DNA of 27,500 nucleotides from Botryococcus braunii (GCA_002005505.1 KV908399.1:50001-77500); one strand, 5' to 3'. Shown: positions 1-12,387, counted from the stretch's first letter. Notes: a model not told the origin generated them from the sequence alone. Numbers and translations are program-made.

Positions 1-335
1 CACACCGATTCCCACTGCACACAATCTACTCCAGTGAATTTTCCTATGTACTGGAGTCTGGACCTGAGTTTGTGACCAGCAATGCACTCATCACAGGTTT
101 CTCCTGAAAAGCATAACTTCAATTGACAAATATCCCACTACACAGTGCTTGAAAACCTTTTGCATGTTTTGTATAAGGCTTCATACTACAAGCACAGGAA
201 CAAGTACTAGGCTGAAAAAGTACCCTGGACAAATGAGAACACTGGACTGCAAGTCCAAGGTTAAGCCACCGCAAAAGTAAAAGGGCACTCAAATAGGGCC
301 TCTGCTGCATCAGAGGCAGCAGTCAGGACACGGAC
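1..335 (-). other. Intron sequence of the NDR kinase gene
   Basis: Exon 4 of the kinase ends with a CAG|GT donor at 336/335. The next conserved block of plant NDR kinases (starting around DEEYLYLIMEY) is not found in any frame here, so this stretch is most simply intron. No other feature was seen in it. Confidence 0.6.
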
Positions 336-2741
<2,406 letters not shown>

Positions 2742-3068
2742 CTTAATAAAATCAAGCCTTGATTGCAGAATAGGGGCGTTCTACAGGTCCATGGACAAAA
2801 TTGTAATGGACAAGGTAGCAACTACCGTGCCCAAACGCCTGCAGTGATCCGGACAACCCGAGAGCGCCGACTGGAAAATGTTAAAACCCTGTCAGTCAAA
2901 GCTGCCTTTCTCAAACATCTCAATGAGTTGCGAGCAACTTTCGGTCCCTGATATTGACTCTTTGTGCATGGGCTCTGTATTCGGTTCAGAAAAAGGAAAA
3001 TGTTGTACCGGTGACTTTCCCCTCGATGCTAACTGAAACGAACGGTACTTTGACGCGTGAATAGGTAA
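2742..3068. promoter_or_regulatory. Upstream region of the NDR kinase gene, no defined motif
   Basis: These 327 bp separate the kinase ATG (minus strand) from the first open codons of the plus-strand retroelement, so they should hold the kinase 5' UTR and core promoter unless an upstream non-coding exon exists. I see no clear TATA box in minus orientation and no supported coding sequence. Confidence 0.35.
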
Positions 3069-5437
3069 TCCACAGACGGAAGGAAGGAAGGAAGTCCTAT
3101 CCGACCGCTTCCCGTTGGCGCCCCGCCTGCGCAGGCCCCTTACCGTGCCCAAGTGGAGGAAGTCTTGGCTGCCCTCAAAACCTTCCCACCTGGTACCGCT
3201 GGCGGGCGGGACGGCTTGACCCCATTACATATAAAACATGCCTTCTCTGTAGGTGGCTCAGACCTCTTATTGGACAGCCTCCTTGGCGTGGTCAATCGGG
3301 CCTTAGCTGGGGATGTTCCCCCTCCCTTGCGATCTTATTGGGCCAGCGCTCCCATCACCCCTCTCTTAAAGCCCAATGGGGGTATCCGGCCCATTGCAGT
3401 GGGGCTCACCCTGCGCCGTCTGGTTTCCAAGATAGCTGTTGCAGCCGTCTTGCCCGCTGTCCGTGAGTATTTGCAGCCACACCAAGTTGGGGTTGGAGTC
3501 CGAGGGGGTGCAGAAGGCCTCGTCCATGCCCTCAACCGCTTGGTGGCACACCAGCAAGATTCCCCCGACCTCGTCGTTGTCAGCTTGGACTTCCAAAATG
3601 CTTTCAATACGGTCGACCGCAACCGCATGCTTGGGGAAGTCGCCCTCCATTGCCCCAGCATCTGGCAGTATGTGGCGACGACGTACGGCTGCGCGGCCCA
3701 TCAGTATGTTGGGCCCCATGTCGTGGACTCCACAACAGGGGTCCAGCAAGGGGACCCCCTCTCTCCGCTGCTTTTTGCGCTCACTGTCCAGCCACTCCTC
3801 CTTGACCTTCATCGGGAGTGTCCCGACGTACACCAAGGGTGGTATCTGGATGACGGCACGTTTGTTGGTCCCGTGCCCGCAGCGCAGCAGGCAGTCCAGT
3901 TGGTTGTTGACCGGGCCCCCGCATATGGCTTGAGCCTCAACCCTCACAAGTGCTGTGTGTGGTCGCCGCGCCCGAACCCTCAGCATTTGGATGGGTTCCC
4001 TCTAGGCTTCGTCAATGAAACTCGTGCTGGTTTGATAGTGTTGGGGGCAGCGGTCACCGTGTCAGTCGAGTACGCGGCTTCCGTAGCCCAGGCGCACGTT
4101 GATGCCGTGGCAGCCTCGCTCCAGCGTTTGCCGATTCTCCGCCACCCCCAAGCCGAGCTTCTCTTGCTTCGCAGTTGCCTTGGGACCTGCAAGGTGGTTT
4201 TCACAGCCCGGACCATGCCGCCAGCTGCAGCTGCGCAAGCTTTGGTGACCTTTGATATGCTCCAAACCCAGGTCCTCCAATCCATTGTCACAGCTGGTGG
4301 TGGTGGTTTTGGCCCTTTGCAGCAAACCTTGGCTGGCTTGCCTATTGCCCAGGGGGGTCTAGGGGTCACTAAGGCCACTTCCCTTCTGCCTTGTGCCTAT
4401 CTCGCCTCCGTCACGCAGACAGCCCCCCTCCAGGACCGCCTTCTGGGGACATCCACTGCCCCTCTTGTCCCCGCTGCCCTCGCTGCCAAGGCTGACTACT
4501 GCGCCCTTGTTCCTGATTTCGATGCGGCGCTCTTCGAGGATCCGGAGTTTGTCCGCAGCAAAGTGCAAGCCCGGCTGTCCAAACCCTTGTCTCACCGCGC
4601 ATACCAGGAGGTTCTTGATGACCCTGCTCGCTCGGATCGCGACCGTGCTGTGCTCCAATCTCTTACACAGCCGGGAGCGTCTGATTGGCTGCTGGCTCTC
4701 CCAGTTCCCCATTTGCAGCAAACCATGCCCCCAGAGTCGTTCCGCTGCCGCCTTCAATACCAGCTCTTGATCCCCATTTTCCACCCTGGCTCCCAATGCC
4801 CGTGCTGCTTGAGGGAGTTGGATGTCTGGGGCGACCACGCGGTCCACTGCACCTCAGGGGGGGATGTTGCCATTGTCGGCCGACATTACTCCGTTCGTAA
4901 CGGCCTGGACGCTGTCCTTACCTCAGCTCGTCAGCGGGTCACCCGGGAACCCGCCTTTCCCACCCCTGTCCCTGGCCAGGAGCGCCGTCGCGCAGACCTC
5001 CGCCTCCATGCGTGGGAGGAGGGGCGTGACCTTTATATCGACATCGTTGGCTCTTCCCCACTCACAGTTGCCAACTTGCTGCACTTCGTGCCGGGTGGGG
5101 CCGCCGCGCGCGCTGCCCAAGACAAGCAGACCCGCTATGCTGTCTTGTTGTCGCGTCAGCAGCCGCCTGTGGCTTTCCAGGCCTTCGCTTTTGAAACATT
5201 GGGAGGGTTGCATGCTGATGCGCTGGCCTTGTTGCAGAGGCTCCAGGGGCTTTTGAACCAAGCCATCATTGCTCAAGAAGATGTGGAGGGATATTTTGTC
5301 ATTCGTCGGGTCAGTTTCATCATTGCGGCGGCTGTGGGTCGCCAGCTGGCCGCTCGCCGGGTGTGACTCATAGCTTGACACATTGGGGGTTTGGGTCCCT
5401 GAACATTGGGCTGGTCTTTTTTACTCCACTCTTGTAA
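3069..5437 (+). mobile_element. 5'-truncated non-LTR retrotransposon with restriction-like endonuclease (RLE clade)
   Basis: The element consists of one long open frame plus a short 3' UTR. The open frame starts abruptly after a TAA at 3066-3068 and enters the reverse transcriptase region almost at once. Any N-terminal DNA-binding fingers are therefore missing, as expected from 5' truncation during target-primed reverse transcription. A GGAA-rich string occurs at 3078-3094 and again at 5437-5447, a candidate but weak target-site duplication that would place the 3' end near 5437. The element is clearly more GC-rich than the flanks. It is tail-to-tail with the L1-type element on the other strand. 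Exact ends are uncertain. Confidence 0.85.
3153..5366 (+). CDS. Retroelement polyprotein: reverse transcriptase, zinc knuckle, restriction-like endonuclease (N-terminally truncated)
   Basis: The frame is open from 3069, but no ATG precedes the RT domain; 3153 is a GTG codon, so the true start is lost. Counting from 3153, RT motif A is SLDFQNAFNTVD (Asp near 146), motif B is GVQQGDPLSPLLF (196-208) and the catalytic box is YLDD (231-234). After the thumb and connection region comes a zinc knuckle, CPCC...WGDHAVHC (about 549-567). It is followed by RRADLRLH...LYIDIVGS (about 613-633), which fits the R/KPD...D core of the PD-(D/E)XK-like endonuclease of R2/CRE/Utopia-type elements. About 737 codons are free of stops, so the copy looks recent. 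Its product would nick target DNA and reverse-transcribe its RNA in the nucleus. The RLE class is well supported; the exact clade is not assigned. Confidence 0.92.
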   Translation: MEEVLAALKTFPPGTAGGRDGLTPLHIKHAFSVGGSDLLLDSLLGVVNRALAGDVPPPLRSYWASAPITPLLKPNGGIRPIAVGLTLRRLVSKIAVAAVLPAVREYLQPHQVGVGVRGGAEGLVHALNRLVAHQQDSPDLVVVSLDFQNAFNTVDRNRMLGEVALHCPSIWQYVATTYGCAAHQYVGPHVVDSTTGVQQGDPLSPLLFALTVQPLLLDLHRECPDVHQGWYLDDGTFVGPVPAAQQAVQLVVDRAPAYGLSLNPHKCCVWSPRPNPQHLDGFPLGFVNETRAGLIVLGAAVTVSVEYAASVAQAHVDAVAASLQRLPILRHPQAELLLLRSCLGTCKVVFTARTMPPAAAAQALVTFDMLQTQVLQSIVTAGGGGFGPLQQTLAGLPIAQGGLGVTKATSLLPCAYLASVTQTAPLQDRLLGTSTAPLVPAALAAKADYCALVPDFDAALFEDPEFVRSKVQARLSKPLSHRAYQEVLDDPARSDRDRAVLQSLTQPGASDWLLALPVPHLQQTMPPESFRCRLQYQLLIPIFHPGSQCPCCLRELDVWGDHAVHCTSGGDVAIVGRHYSVRNGLDAVLTSARQRVTREPAFPTPVPGQERRRADLRLHAWEEGRDLYIDIVGSSPLTVANLLHFVPGGAAARAAQDKQTRYAVLLSRQQPPVAFQAFAFETLGGLHADALALLQRLQGLLNQAIIAQEDVEGYFVIRRVSFIIAAAVGRQLAARRV

Positions 5438-5441
5438 AAGG

Positions 5442-5481
5442 AAGGAATTACATCAACCCAGCCCAAAGGGCTGATGAGATG
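5442..5481 (-). repeat. LINE 3'-terminal hairpin motif
   Basis: The core CAGCCCAAAGGGCTG forms a 6-bp stem with a 3-nt loop, flanked by CATCAAC on one side and GATGAGATG on the other. A near-identical motif occurs at 25165-25202 in an otherwise unrelated setting. The position at the end of the LINE suggests it is the 3' sequence recognised by its reverse transcriptase. Confidence 0.7.
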
Positions 5482-5590
5482 GAAAACCGAACACCGACGC
5501 AGCAAGACACCGAGAGAAACCAAACACAAACCCTAAGAATCAAGGCCAAACACAAACCCAAAGTACCGAGTGGGGAGCCAAGAGCACAAA

Positions 5591-5649
5591 GGAAGGGCAT
5601 GAAAGCCCCAGGACACAGAGGAAGGGGCAGGAAAGCCCCAGGACACAGC
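5591..5649. repeat. Two tandem copies of a 29-30-bp unit in the LINE 3' UTR
   Basis: A unit starting AGGAAGGG and ending GCCCCAGGACACAG occurs twice head to tail (5591-5619 and 5620-5649) with only a few differences. It lies just downstream of the ORF2 stop when read on the minus strand. Confidence 0.85.
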
Positions 5650-5689
5650 CCAAGAGTGGGCAAGGGCCAGCAAAGGGCAAGACACAAAC

Positions 5690-8600
5690 CTAAGACCGAA
5701 ACTGAAAACAATCATAAATGAAGTTAACCACAGACTGAAGGTCATCTTGCCAGACGAACTGACGTAACGACCGAAAGGGGGAACGAAAAAGATGGGGGTA
5801 ACGGTCCCGGATCGGCTGAAGGGCCGAACAGGAAAAGACAAGGTGGTGTTCATCACCCACCAAACCAGCCTGACACTGATCACAGAACCGGTGGGAACGG
5901 GGGATGCCCCGACGACGACCAGCATCAATAGGAAGGTTGTGAACCCCCATGCGGAATCGATGGAAAACCCTCAACTTGGAAACACTCATACGTAACCACA
6001 AAAGCCTAGAGAGAGTGGCGCGGGACGGACTATTAAACCACCTAGAGTATGTGCAAAGCTGAGCCCGCTCAGACGGGCAGAGACGAGGAGAGACATGCAA
6101 GCCCTCCCAGGGTTGGCGGCCATGCCGACGCAAGAGGTCCCGAAGGGACGGCATATCAATCGGATGAGGGGCTTGACAATCTATCTGATAAGGATAGCCA
6201 ACCTTAATAAGGGCCTTCATGAAATACCCTGCCCAAGTGGGAGTACGGGTAGTGACGCCATAAAAGCACGAGTCGCGAAGAATCAAGGCATAAAGATGAT
6301 CATGAGGCAAAGACACCAACGAGTTCCAAAAGGTGGCCATACGCTTCAGCCAGTGATGAGCGAGGGGTTGAAGCCCCAACTCAGCTAACAAAATCGGAGT
6401 GGCCACCGAGGGGCGCACCCCTAACAACATCTTCAACATGACCAAGTAACTAGACTCTAAGAGCTGAACAGAAGGGGCCGCAGCCGGTGAACGAAAAGAA
6501 CGCCATCCCCAAATCTCACATGCATATGACGCCGTGGGCACAACACACATGAGAATCAACTTAAGAAGAAGACCTATAGAGGCCGCGCACTGCAGGTTAC
6601 CATACTTACGCATAAGGGAGCTCCACGTGGCCCACATTTTACCATTCAGCAGGCCAAAGGTGCCCCCCACACCCCCAACCGAGGATAAAATAACACCCAA
6701 GTATTTCTTAGTATATACGACGGGAAGCATGACCCCGTCACAAACCCACTGAAAGGAAGGGGGCGACTCGGGCGACGATGGAAAGACCATGACATCGGTC
6801 TTAATGGGATTAATACGCATATACGAAAAGCCACACCAATGAACAACGGCGTCAATGAGTTGTTGCAAGCCCTCTGCCGTTTCAGCAAGAAGTATCAAAT
6901 CATCAGCGTACATTTGAGCCGGGACATGAGTCCCATCTCGAGTTTGGGGACCAACCCCAGGACAAGTAGCCCGAATCTGCCTAAGGAGCCCATCAGCATA
7001 AACCGTGAATAACGTGGGACTAATCGGAGACCCCTGGGTAACCCCAGCACCCGAAGCGTGGAAAGATCCAGCCATGCCCCCAGCAACAACCGTAAACCGA
7101 ACACCATCATACGTGGACCGTACCGCGCGGATAAAACCTTCAGCCACCCCGAGGCGCCTGAGGGCCTCCCATAAGTAATGCCGAGGAACACGATCATAGG
7201 CTTTAGATAGATCTAAGAAACAGCAATACAACGGGGCAGTGGGCGTAGCTAAGTCAACAAAATGCTGTAGAGTAAACAACGCATGTAACGTCGAGAACCC
7301 AGGGCGGAAACCACATTGCTCAGGACAGCGAAAGCGATTTTCTTCTAAATACCGCACGAGTCGGGTGTTCAACAATGAGGCATAGAGGCGAACTAAGGGG
7401 TCTTGCACAGCAATGGGGCGATAATTCGTGGTATCAAGCACAGACCGGGAGGAGTCTTTCAGGACCGGGGTGACTGTGAGGATGTCATGGTCAGGGGCAG
7501 ACACCCCGCGCCTAACATAGCATTCAAAATTGCAGTGAGGGATGGGGCCAATAAGTGAGGGGGAGCCACCACCTCCGGGGTCCTACACTGTTGCGCAAAC
7601 CGAAGGAACTCAGAGGGGAACCCACCAAGCCCTGCTGCTCTACCGGGTTTCAATGCCGACAAAGCAACTTCCACCTCTACGGGAGTGAAAGGCCTGTGAA
7701 GATCACTAAGGACCTGCACAACCTGGTGTGGAAAAGCCACCTCTGAGAGGGGTGCATGATCCACCACCGAAGAGCCCTGGAGGCCTGCGGCAAAGGATTC
7801 CCATGCAGAGGGATGACACAGAGGACCTGGGAGCGGGGGTGGGGAGCCATTGAGCAGGCGCCAAAACCGGCGGGGCTCCGTATGGAACATTGCAATAACG
7901 TCTTGAAGCTGAGTCAGGAGCCAAGACCTCTTTTGAGACCTCACGAAGGAATGGTACCGGCGTTCCAAGAGAACCACTGGGGGAGCCCGCCATCCTAGCT
8001 GCCTACCCAACCTCTTCCACTCCCGTTTTAACGCAAAACACTGGTGAGTGAAGAAAGGCTTCCACGGCGGCCGAGAAGGGGGACTTTCCCGCCGCGACAC
8101 CTTCATATGCGCATGTGTAGCTGACCGAGAAATGACAGCCATAAGAAGAGAAGATGCCCCAGGGAGATCACCCGATTGAGCAAGTTCTGCGCATGTACGT
8201 AATGAGGGCTCCTCCCCTTCTAAGGCATGCACATAGGCACGACGGTGGGTCCCTTTCCACGTGACACGAGAGACCTTATGGAGTGGGAGAGGAGTCGAGG
8301 AACAATGCAAGACTGGAATCTGAAGAAGAACATGGAGAGAATAATGATCAGAACCTCGTAAGTCAGCTTGCACCCGAATACTCGTGACATGAGGAAGAAG
8401 GGGCGCTGAGACTAAGACATGATCAGGACGGGTGCCTCCCCGAGGAGTGGGAAAAGAAGGGGGCTCATGGAGATCCCCATCGACCCGCCCCGTGCAGAGA
8501 ACCAACCCTGTTGTCGCAGACAAATCCACTAAACGACGGCCATGTGGATTTTGGCCAACCGGCACTGGGACAACTGAAGAAGACGACGTGGATGCAAAAG

Positions 8601-9099
8601 AAACTCGAGCATTGAAATCACCCGCCAACACCACTGAACCATCGAGCAAAGCCTCCTGAATGCGACCCTCAAGCTCAGCCATCCGATGAGGCATGGGAAC
8701 CTCTTGGAGACGGGGAGAGCCCTCGGGGGGAACATACACCCCTCCCACATACAGAGGTGGGGAATGGGCACCCATGAAAGTCACTTTAACCCACAATGAA
8801 GAAGATGTGGAACCCCACAATTGCGCACTATACCCACTATGATCCCGCACAGCAATCAGCATACCAAGACCCCTCTTGTGGGGGAGGGGAAGTGGAGAAA
8901 AGGAAGGAGAAGATAAGGATAGAAACACCCGATAACCCCTAAACAAAGCTGGGTCATACGCATGGGAGAGTGTTTCCTGCAGAAGAATCACATCATGTTC
9001 CCGAAAATAAGAAAAATAATCATGGAGAGCAACCTTCGAGTCGGTTAGGCCATTCACGTTCCACACTAAAATGGATAGCCCAATGTGGCCCTGACACCC
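5690..9099 (-). pseudogene. LINE ORF2: APE endonuclease and reverse transcriptase, split by one frameshift
   Basis: The first half (9099 to about 7497) carries the apurinic-like endonuclease: VWNVNGL, LLQETLSH, LAGDFNAR, RPDHVLVS and GSDHYSLH hold the expected Asn, Glu, Asp/Asn, Asp and Asp/His residues. The second half (about 7504-5690, another frame) carries the reverse transcriptase: TPVLKD, NYRPIAV, FLDLSKAYDRVP (motif A), GVTQGSPISPTLF (motif B) and the catalytic box YADD. A C-terminal zinc knuckle follows, CDQC...DEHHLVFSC. The frames meet at a run of four C (minus strand, plus 7494-7497), where a 1-nt deletion explains the break, since conserved residues continue directly across it. 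No other stop was seen. No ATG lies in the ORF2 frame before the endonuclease catalytic Asn. Confidence 0.92.
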
Positions 9100-10010
9100 C
9101 TATGCATGATCACCGGGAGGAGTAGGGCCGGACGCCGAGGTGGCCCCGGAGAAGCCACCCCCTCACCAAGGCCACCAAGGGGGGGTGAGGACCCTGAAAT
9201 GCCTCCAGCCTGACCCAAAACAACCCCCCCACCCAATCTAGAGTGGGAGAGAGGAACAAGGGTAGGTGCCCCACCCTCCTTGACCTTGAAGAGGCGGTCA
9301 CCCCTCCAGAAGACGCGCCACCCAGCATTCCTCAAAGCTATGGCTTCAGCAGTGCGCTCCTTGCGTGTTGCACGCTGGGCGGGGGTTAAATCATCATCCA
9401 TAGTGATTCCATTAAGCCGTAGCTGCTTGGCATGTTCAAACGCCGCGTGTTTCTGCTCCACGGTTGCGAACTTGATGAGGATGGGACGAGGTCTTTGGGC
9501 CTGCGGGTTCTGTCGCCCCAAACGATGGCACTCAATAATGCCATTATTTTCTGAGGTCACACCACCAGAAATGAGGGACTTAACTTCGGTCAACGAGTCC
9601 CGTGGGACTTCGTTGACATTATATAGAATGGCATTGGGAGCTTTCCATTGGCGCTCCAGGCCCTCCTGTCGCGACAAAAGCCGGTTGATTTCATTGGAGT
9701 GAAGCTCTTGAAGGGCTCTTATAGTCTCTTGAGCCTGGCGGAGCTCTGCAGTTGCACGGTGACTGTCGGCAATGGACAATGTGATCTGGTCCAATCTGTC
9801 ACTGACCTGCTTGAACTGCGCCGTGAGATTCGGAACAAGCTGTTCTACTACTTTTGTTACTACCTCAGTAATTATGGTGGGCAGAATGTTCTTCAGGGCC
9901 TCCTGGATCGGGCCTGACAGAGCACCATCAACGGCGATGGCGGCATCACCAGGGGGAGGTGTAGTCGAACGAACACGCTTCTCCCCTAAAAGTGTAAACA
10001 TAGACGTCAT
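9066..10010 (-). CDS. LINE ORF1 nucleic-acid-binding protein (L1 ORF1p-like)
   Basis: The frame gives 314 residues from the first ATG at 10010; the open frame extends 16 codons further without an ATG. The N-terminal part contains a predicted coiled coil with regular hydrophobic spacing (IADSHRATAELRQAQETI and onward). The middle and C-terminal parts match the L1 ORF1p RRM plus C-terminal domain layout: ECHRLGRQ, then PRPILIKFATVEQKHAAFEH, then LTPAQRATRKERTAEA and WRVFWRGDRLFKV. The tail is Gly/Pro-rich. Such proteins trimerise, coat LINE RNA and act as nucleic-acid chaperones in the RNP. The stop codon overlaps the start of the ORF2 endonuclease reading frame, so both products are probably made from one transcript. 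The frame is intact. Confidence 0.88.
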   Translation of the reverse strand: MTSMFTLLGEKRVRSTTPPPGDAAIAVDGALSGPIQEALKNILPTIITEVVTKVVEQLVPNLTAQFKQVSDRLDQITLSIADSHRATAELRQAQETIRALQELHSNEINRLLSRQEGLERQWKAPNAILYNVNEVPRDSLTEVKSLISGGVTSENNGIIECHRLGRQNPQAQRPRPILIKFATVEQKHAAFEHAKQLRLNGITMDDDLTPAQRATRKERTAEAIALRNAGWRVFWRGDRLFKVKEGGAPTLVPLSHSRLGGGVVLGQAGGISGSSPPLGGLGEGVASPGPPRRPALLLPVIMHRGVRATLGYPF

Positions 10011-10124
10011 TGTAGAAGTGTATCTGGTGTCAAAAGCCCTTTTTCCTCGAAGATCCACTTGACTTAGCCGGGCCGAACAGGACGGAAGCGAGCTGAAGAA
10101 GAAGGACTACCACTTCACTTGTAA

Positions 10125-10454
10125 CTTACCGAAAGACAACCGGATCTTTGGGGCCGTTCGATTGCTTCCCCTTGAAAAGTCGCAACTTGTTGACATACAA
10201 CTGCTGGCAAGTCAACCTTCTTCAAGCAGGTTGACCTGCCAGCAGGCTTCTTCATCCAGAATCGCACATCCTCATTTCTTCCGGTGTAGTTTTCTTCTGA
10301 CCACCACCTTCTCAAAGACTTTACAACGTTGTTAACTGGCCATCCCCGTAGGGATCCCAAGCAAACAGGATTTCTGAATTGTCCTCTCCCACAAGATGGA
10401 CGCCTTCTTCCTTCCAGGATGTAGTCTTCTTAAGATGGAAGCTTCCTTTCCTTG
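10125..10454. other. Spacer without recognised gene
   Basis: About 330 bp lie between the LINE 5' end and the next retroelement relic. One short inverted repeat is visible (TGCTGGCAAGTCAACC near 10202 and GGTTGACCTGCCAGCA near 10229). No coding sequence is supported. Confidence 0.4.
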
Positions 10455-10908
10455 CACGCCCTGTGCCTGGCCAGGAATGTCACCACGCAGACCCCCGTCT
10501 TGAAAAACTTCATGCGTGAGAGGAAGCGACACTGACATGACATTGTTGGCTCATCTCCTGTTACCACCGCCAACTTTCAAGCACTTGCAAGCCAATCAAT
10601 GTCCGATAGCATCAATATGTCTTTCAGGCATGCTGCTCAAGGAAAGCAGACACACTATGCCGTCTCAATGGCGAGACCACAGCCACCTGTGCCATTCCTG
10701 GCATGTTGAAGCAATATTGGATGTCGCATCAGATGCCTCGGCCTTGTTGGAGCGTCTCGAAGGGTTTCTAAACTTACGGAATTAGGGTTTAGGGTGCAGG
10801 GTCACCATTTCACACACGAAGATATCGAATAATGTTCTTCTTTGTCAGGCCACTTTCAATGCTGCTGCCAAGGTGGTCCGCCAGCTTGCTGCTTGGCGGA
10901 TCCGATAA
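10455..10908 (+). pseudogene. Decayed 3' part of an RLE-type retroelement polyprotein
   Basis: The sequence aligns by eye with 4965-5366 of the intact element. CCTGTGCCTGGCCAGGA matches the PVPGQE region, GACATTGTTGGCTCATC the DIVGSS endonuclease core, AAGCAGACACACTATGCCGTCT the KQTRYAV block, and CCGCCAGCTTGCTGCT the final RQLAA. Several indels and stops break every frame. It is an old copy of the same family as 3069-5437, in the same orientation. Confidence 0.8.
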
Positions 10909-11019
10909 TTTGCTAGCATGAAGATTTGGGGTTAAGGACTGTTTCTTGCTATGGCAGCTACTTCTTTCCATCATCAATTCTCATTACCAGAGCTCTCATG
11001 CAAAATGCGCTGCAATAGG

Positions 11020-11200
11020 TGATCACCGTTATGACAGCGTCGAGGCCATTGCTAGGTCATCAGAGAGATGTTAGGAGTACTGCCGCGCGACGATTGCCAC
11101 ATCCCCGCCACCTCCTGCGGTGCAGCGAACGGCATGACATTCAGCTGGCATTCTGTTGGACATGGAGAACGAAAAGCTGGCACTTAAATGGAAATGAAAC
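11020..11200 (-). pseudogene. Decayed zinc-knuckle fragment of an RLE-type retroelement, opposite orientation
   Basis: The minus strand from about 11142 reads ECHAVRCTAGGGGDVAIVARQYS in one frame except near its centre. This corresponds to DHAVHCTSGGDVAIVGRHYS of the intact element (about 4834-4896). Further along, AATGGCCTCGACGCTGTC near 11050 matches the NGLDAV codons. A weaker match to the preceding FRCRLQYQ segment may lie near 11165-11200. It covers the portion just upstream of what is preserved at 10455-10908, but inverted. Confidence 0.72.
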
Positions 11201-12136
11201 GATCTGAAGCCCCCGTACAGAAAAAAATATGAAGTGTGCATGAGCCGGCACATGCGGAGGAAAAATTATGAGTACCAACAATCTGCTCCGTTCCCACGCA
11301 GCATAACCCCGCCATGCGGCTAGATCAGTGCAGTGTGCTGCAACATGGAAGAAGGTAGAGCTAACAACCAATCAGAAGCTCCCAGCTAACAAAGCACAGC
11401 ACGGACCTGGACATGGGACGTGCGTGCACTTTCTTCTTGTCCTTCTGAGCATCATGTCAGCAAATTCTGGACCTCACAGCTGCTCTATACTGATCACCAG
11501 GACGAGCGCCGATGCTATTGGGCCGTTGATATCATGATAACCCGGAACAAGCAAGGCACCGTGGCCCAGTGGACCCCTGGACCCCATGACCTTGGGAGTG
11601 AGAAATTCATCAACAAATTTACGTTTTTCTAAAATGATTCCTCAATGCCGTTGCACCAATTCGGGCTTTGCTTTCTTCACAACAAAACCTGTCAATCAAT
11701 CACTCAGGTAGATACGCAAGCAAGAAAAGAAACGAACAGCAAGCGGTAGATTATGAGTGGTTAATAATGCATTGCAAATGGTTGCAGTTGCTTGATTGTT
11801 TTTTACTTGCAGTGGCTAAAGCACCAATTTCTTTGAAATCTGCTTTACAAAAGATAAATGTAAAGTGAAAAGCAGCAAACAAGCAACAAGCAACAGCACT
11901 TAAAAAAAGGGGGCTATCATCAAAAAGTATTGTTGAATTATGAACATGATTATTGGATGCCTTGTGCTTTAGGTGATCTTCAGGTGTACAATATTAGGAT
12001 ATGGGTCCATTGGGAACATAAGGTACCTTTAGACGCGGTAGAATGTGGACTCTTGTGAACATAAGGTACAATGTGATCTTGGTTACGCGTTTTTTGTGAA
12101 AGGACTCTTAAAGCTGCGATCACCGCACAGTCGAGC
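11201..12136. other. Intergenic, no supported gene
   Basis: Both strands were read and only short ORFs without domain features were found. The octamer ACATAAGG recurs near 12018 and 12058, close to the duplicated segment that follows. AT content rises after 11640. Nothing further is supported. Confidence 0.4.
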
Positions 12137-12269
12137 AACTGGTTTGGAAAGATTCTGGGCACATAAGGATGCCAGTATTGTTCATGCAGTTGCATGTGTT
12201 CAAGAGCAGACAGTCGTCAAGGACTGTAGCTGGAGGGACACACACTCACGACCTGCCTGCTTGCTTACA
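12137..12269. repeat. 133-bp direct duplication, copy 1
   Basis: This segment, from AACTGGTTTGGAAAGAT to GCTTGCTTACA, recurs at 12468-12599 in the same orientation, with about six differences including one indel. The copies are 331 bp apart start to start. Confidence 0.93.
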
Positions 12270-12347
12270 AGTGCGGTGACGTAGGGTGAGTAGTGGTATT
12301 GTGTTCATGTTTAATTGCGCAATTGTGAGTGAACCATCTTACTGTAC

Positions 12348-12387
12348 AATCCAGCCACCCAAACAGTTAAGGGACGGCGGCTGGATT
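12348..12387. repeat. Short inverted repeat between the duplicated copies
   Basis: AATCCAGCC (12348-12356) pairs with GGCTGGATT (12379-12387), and the stem extends by one further pair. It lies in the spacer between the two 133-bp copies. Confidence 0.6.

Larger units (their letters stand above)
5442..10117 (-). mobile_element. L1-type LINE, nearly full length, ORF2 frameshifted
   Basis: Reading on the minus strand, the order is a putative 5' UTR (about 10117-10011), ORF1 (10010-9066), ORF2 (from about 9099 to 5690), then a 3' UTR of about 250 bp ending in a hairpin motif at 5481-5442. No long poly(A) is seen; a short A run on the minus strand lies beyond, near 5423-5416. The string CTTGTAA occurs at 5431-5437 and at 10118-10124 and could be a short target-site duplication bracketing the element, but 7 bp is weak. 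The only clear lesion is one frameshift in ORF2, so this is a young copy. Confidence 0.9.

Noticed and set aside
10455..11200. Twin-priming inversion of a retroelement
   Set aside because: In twin priming the inverted 5' part lies upstream of the 3' part; here the inverted piece lies downstream.
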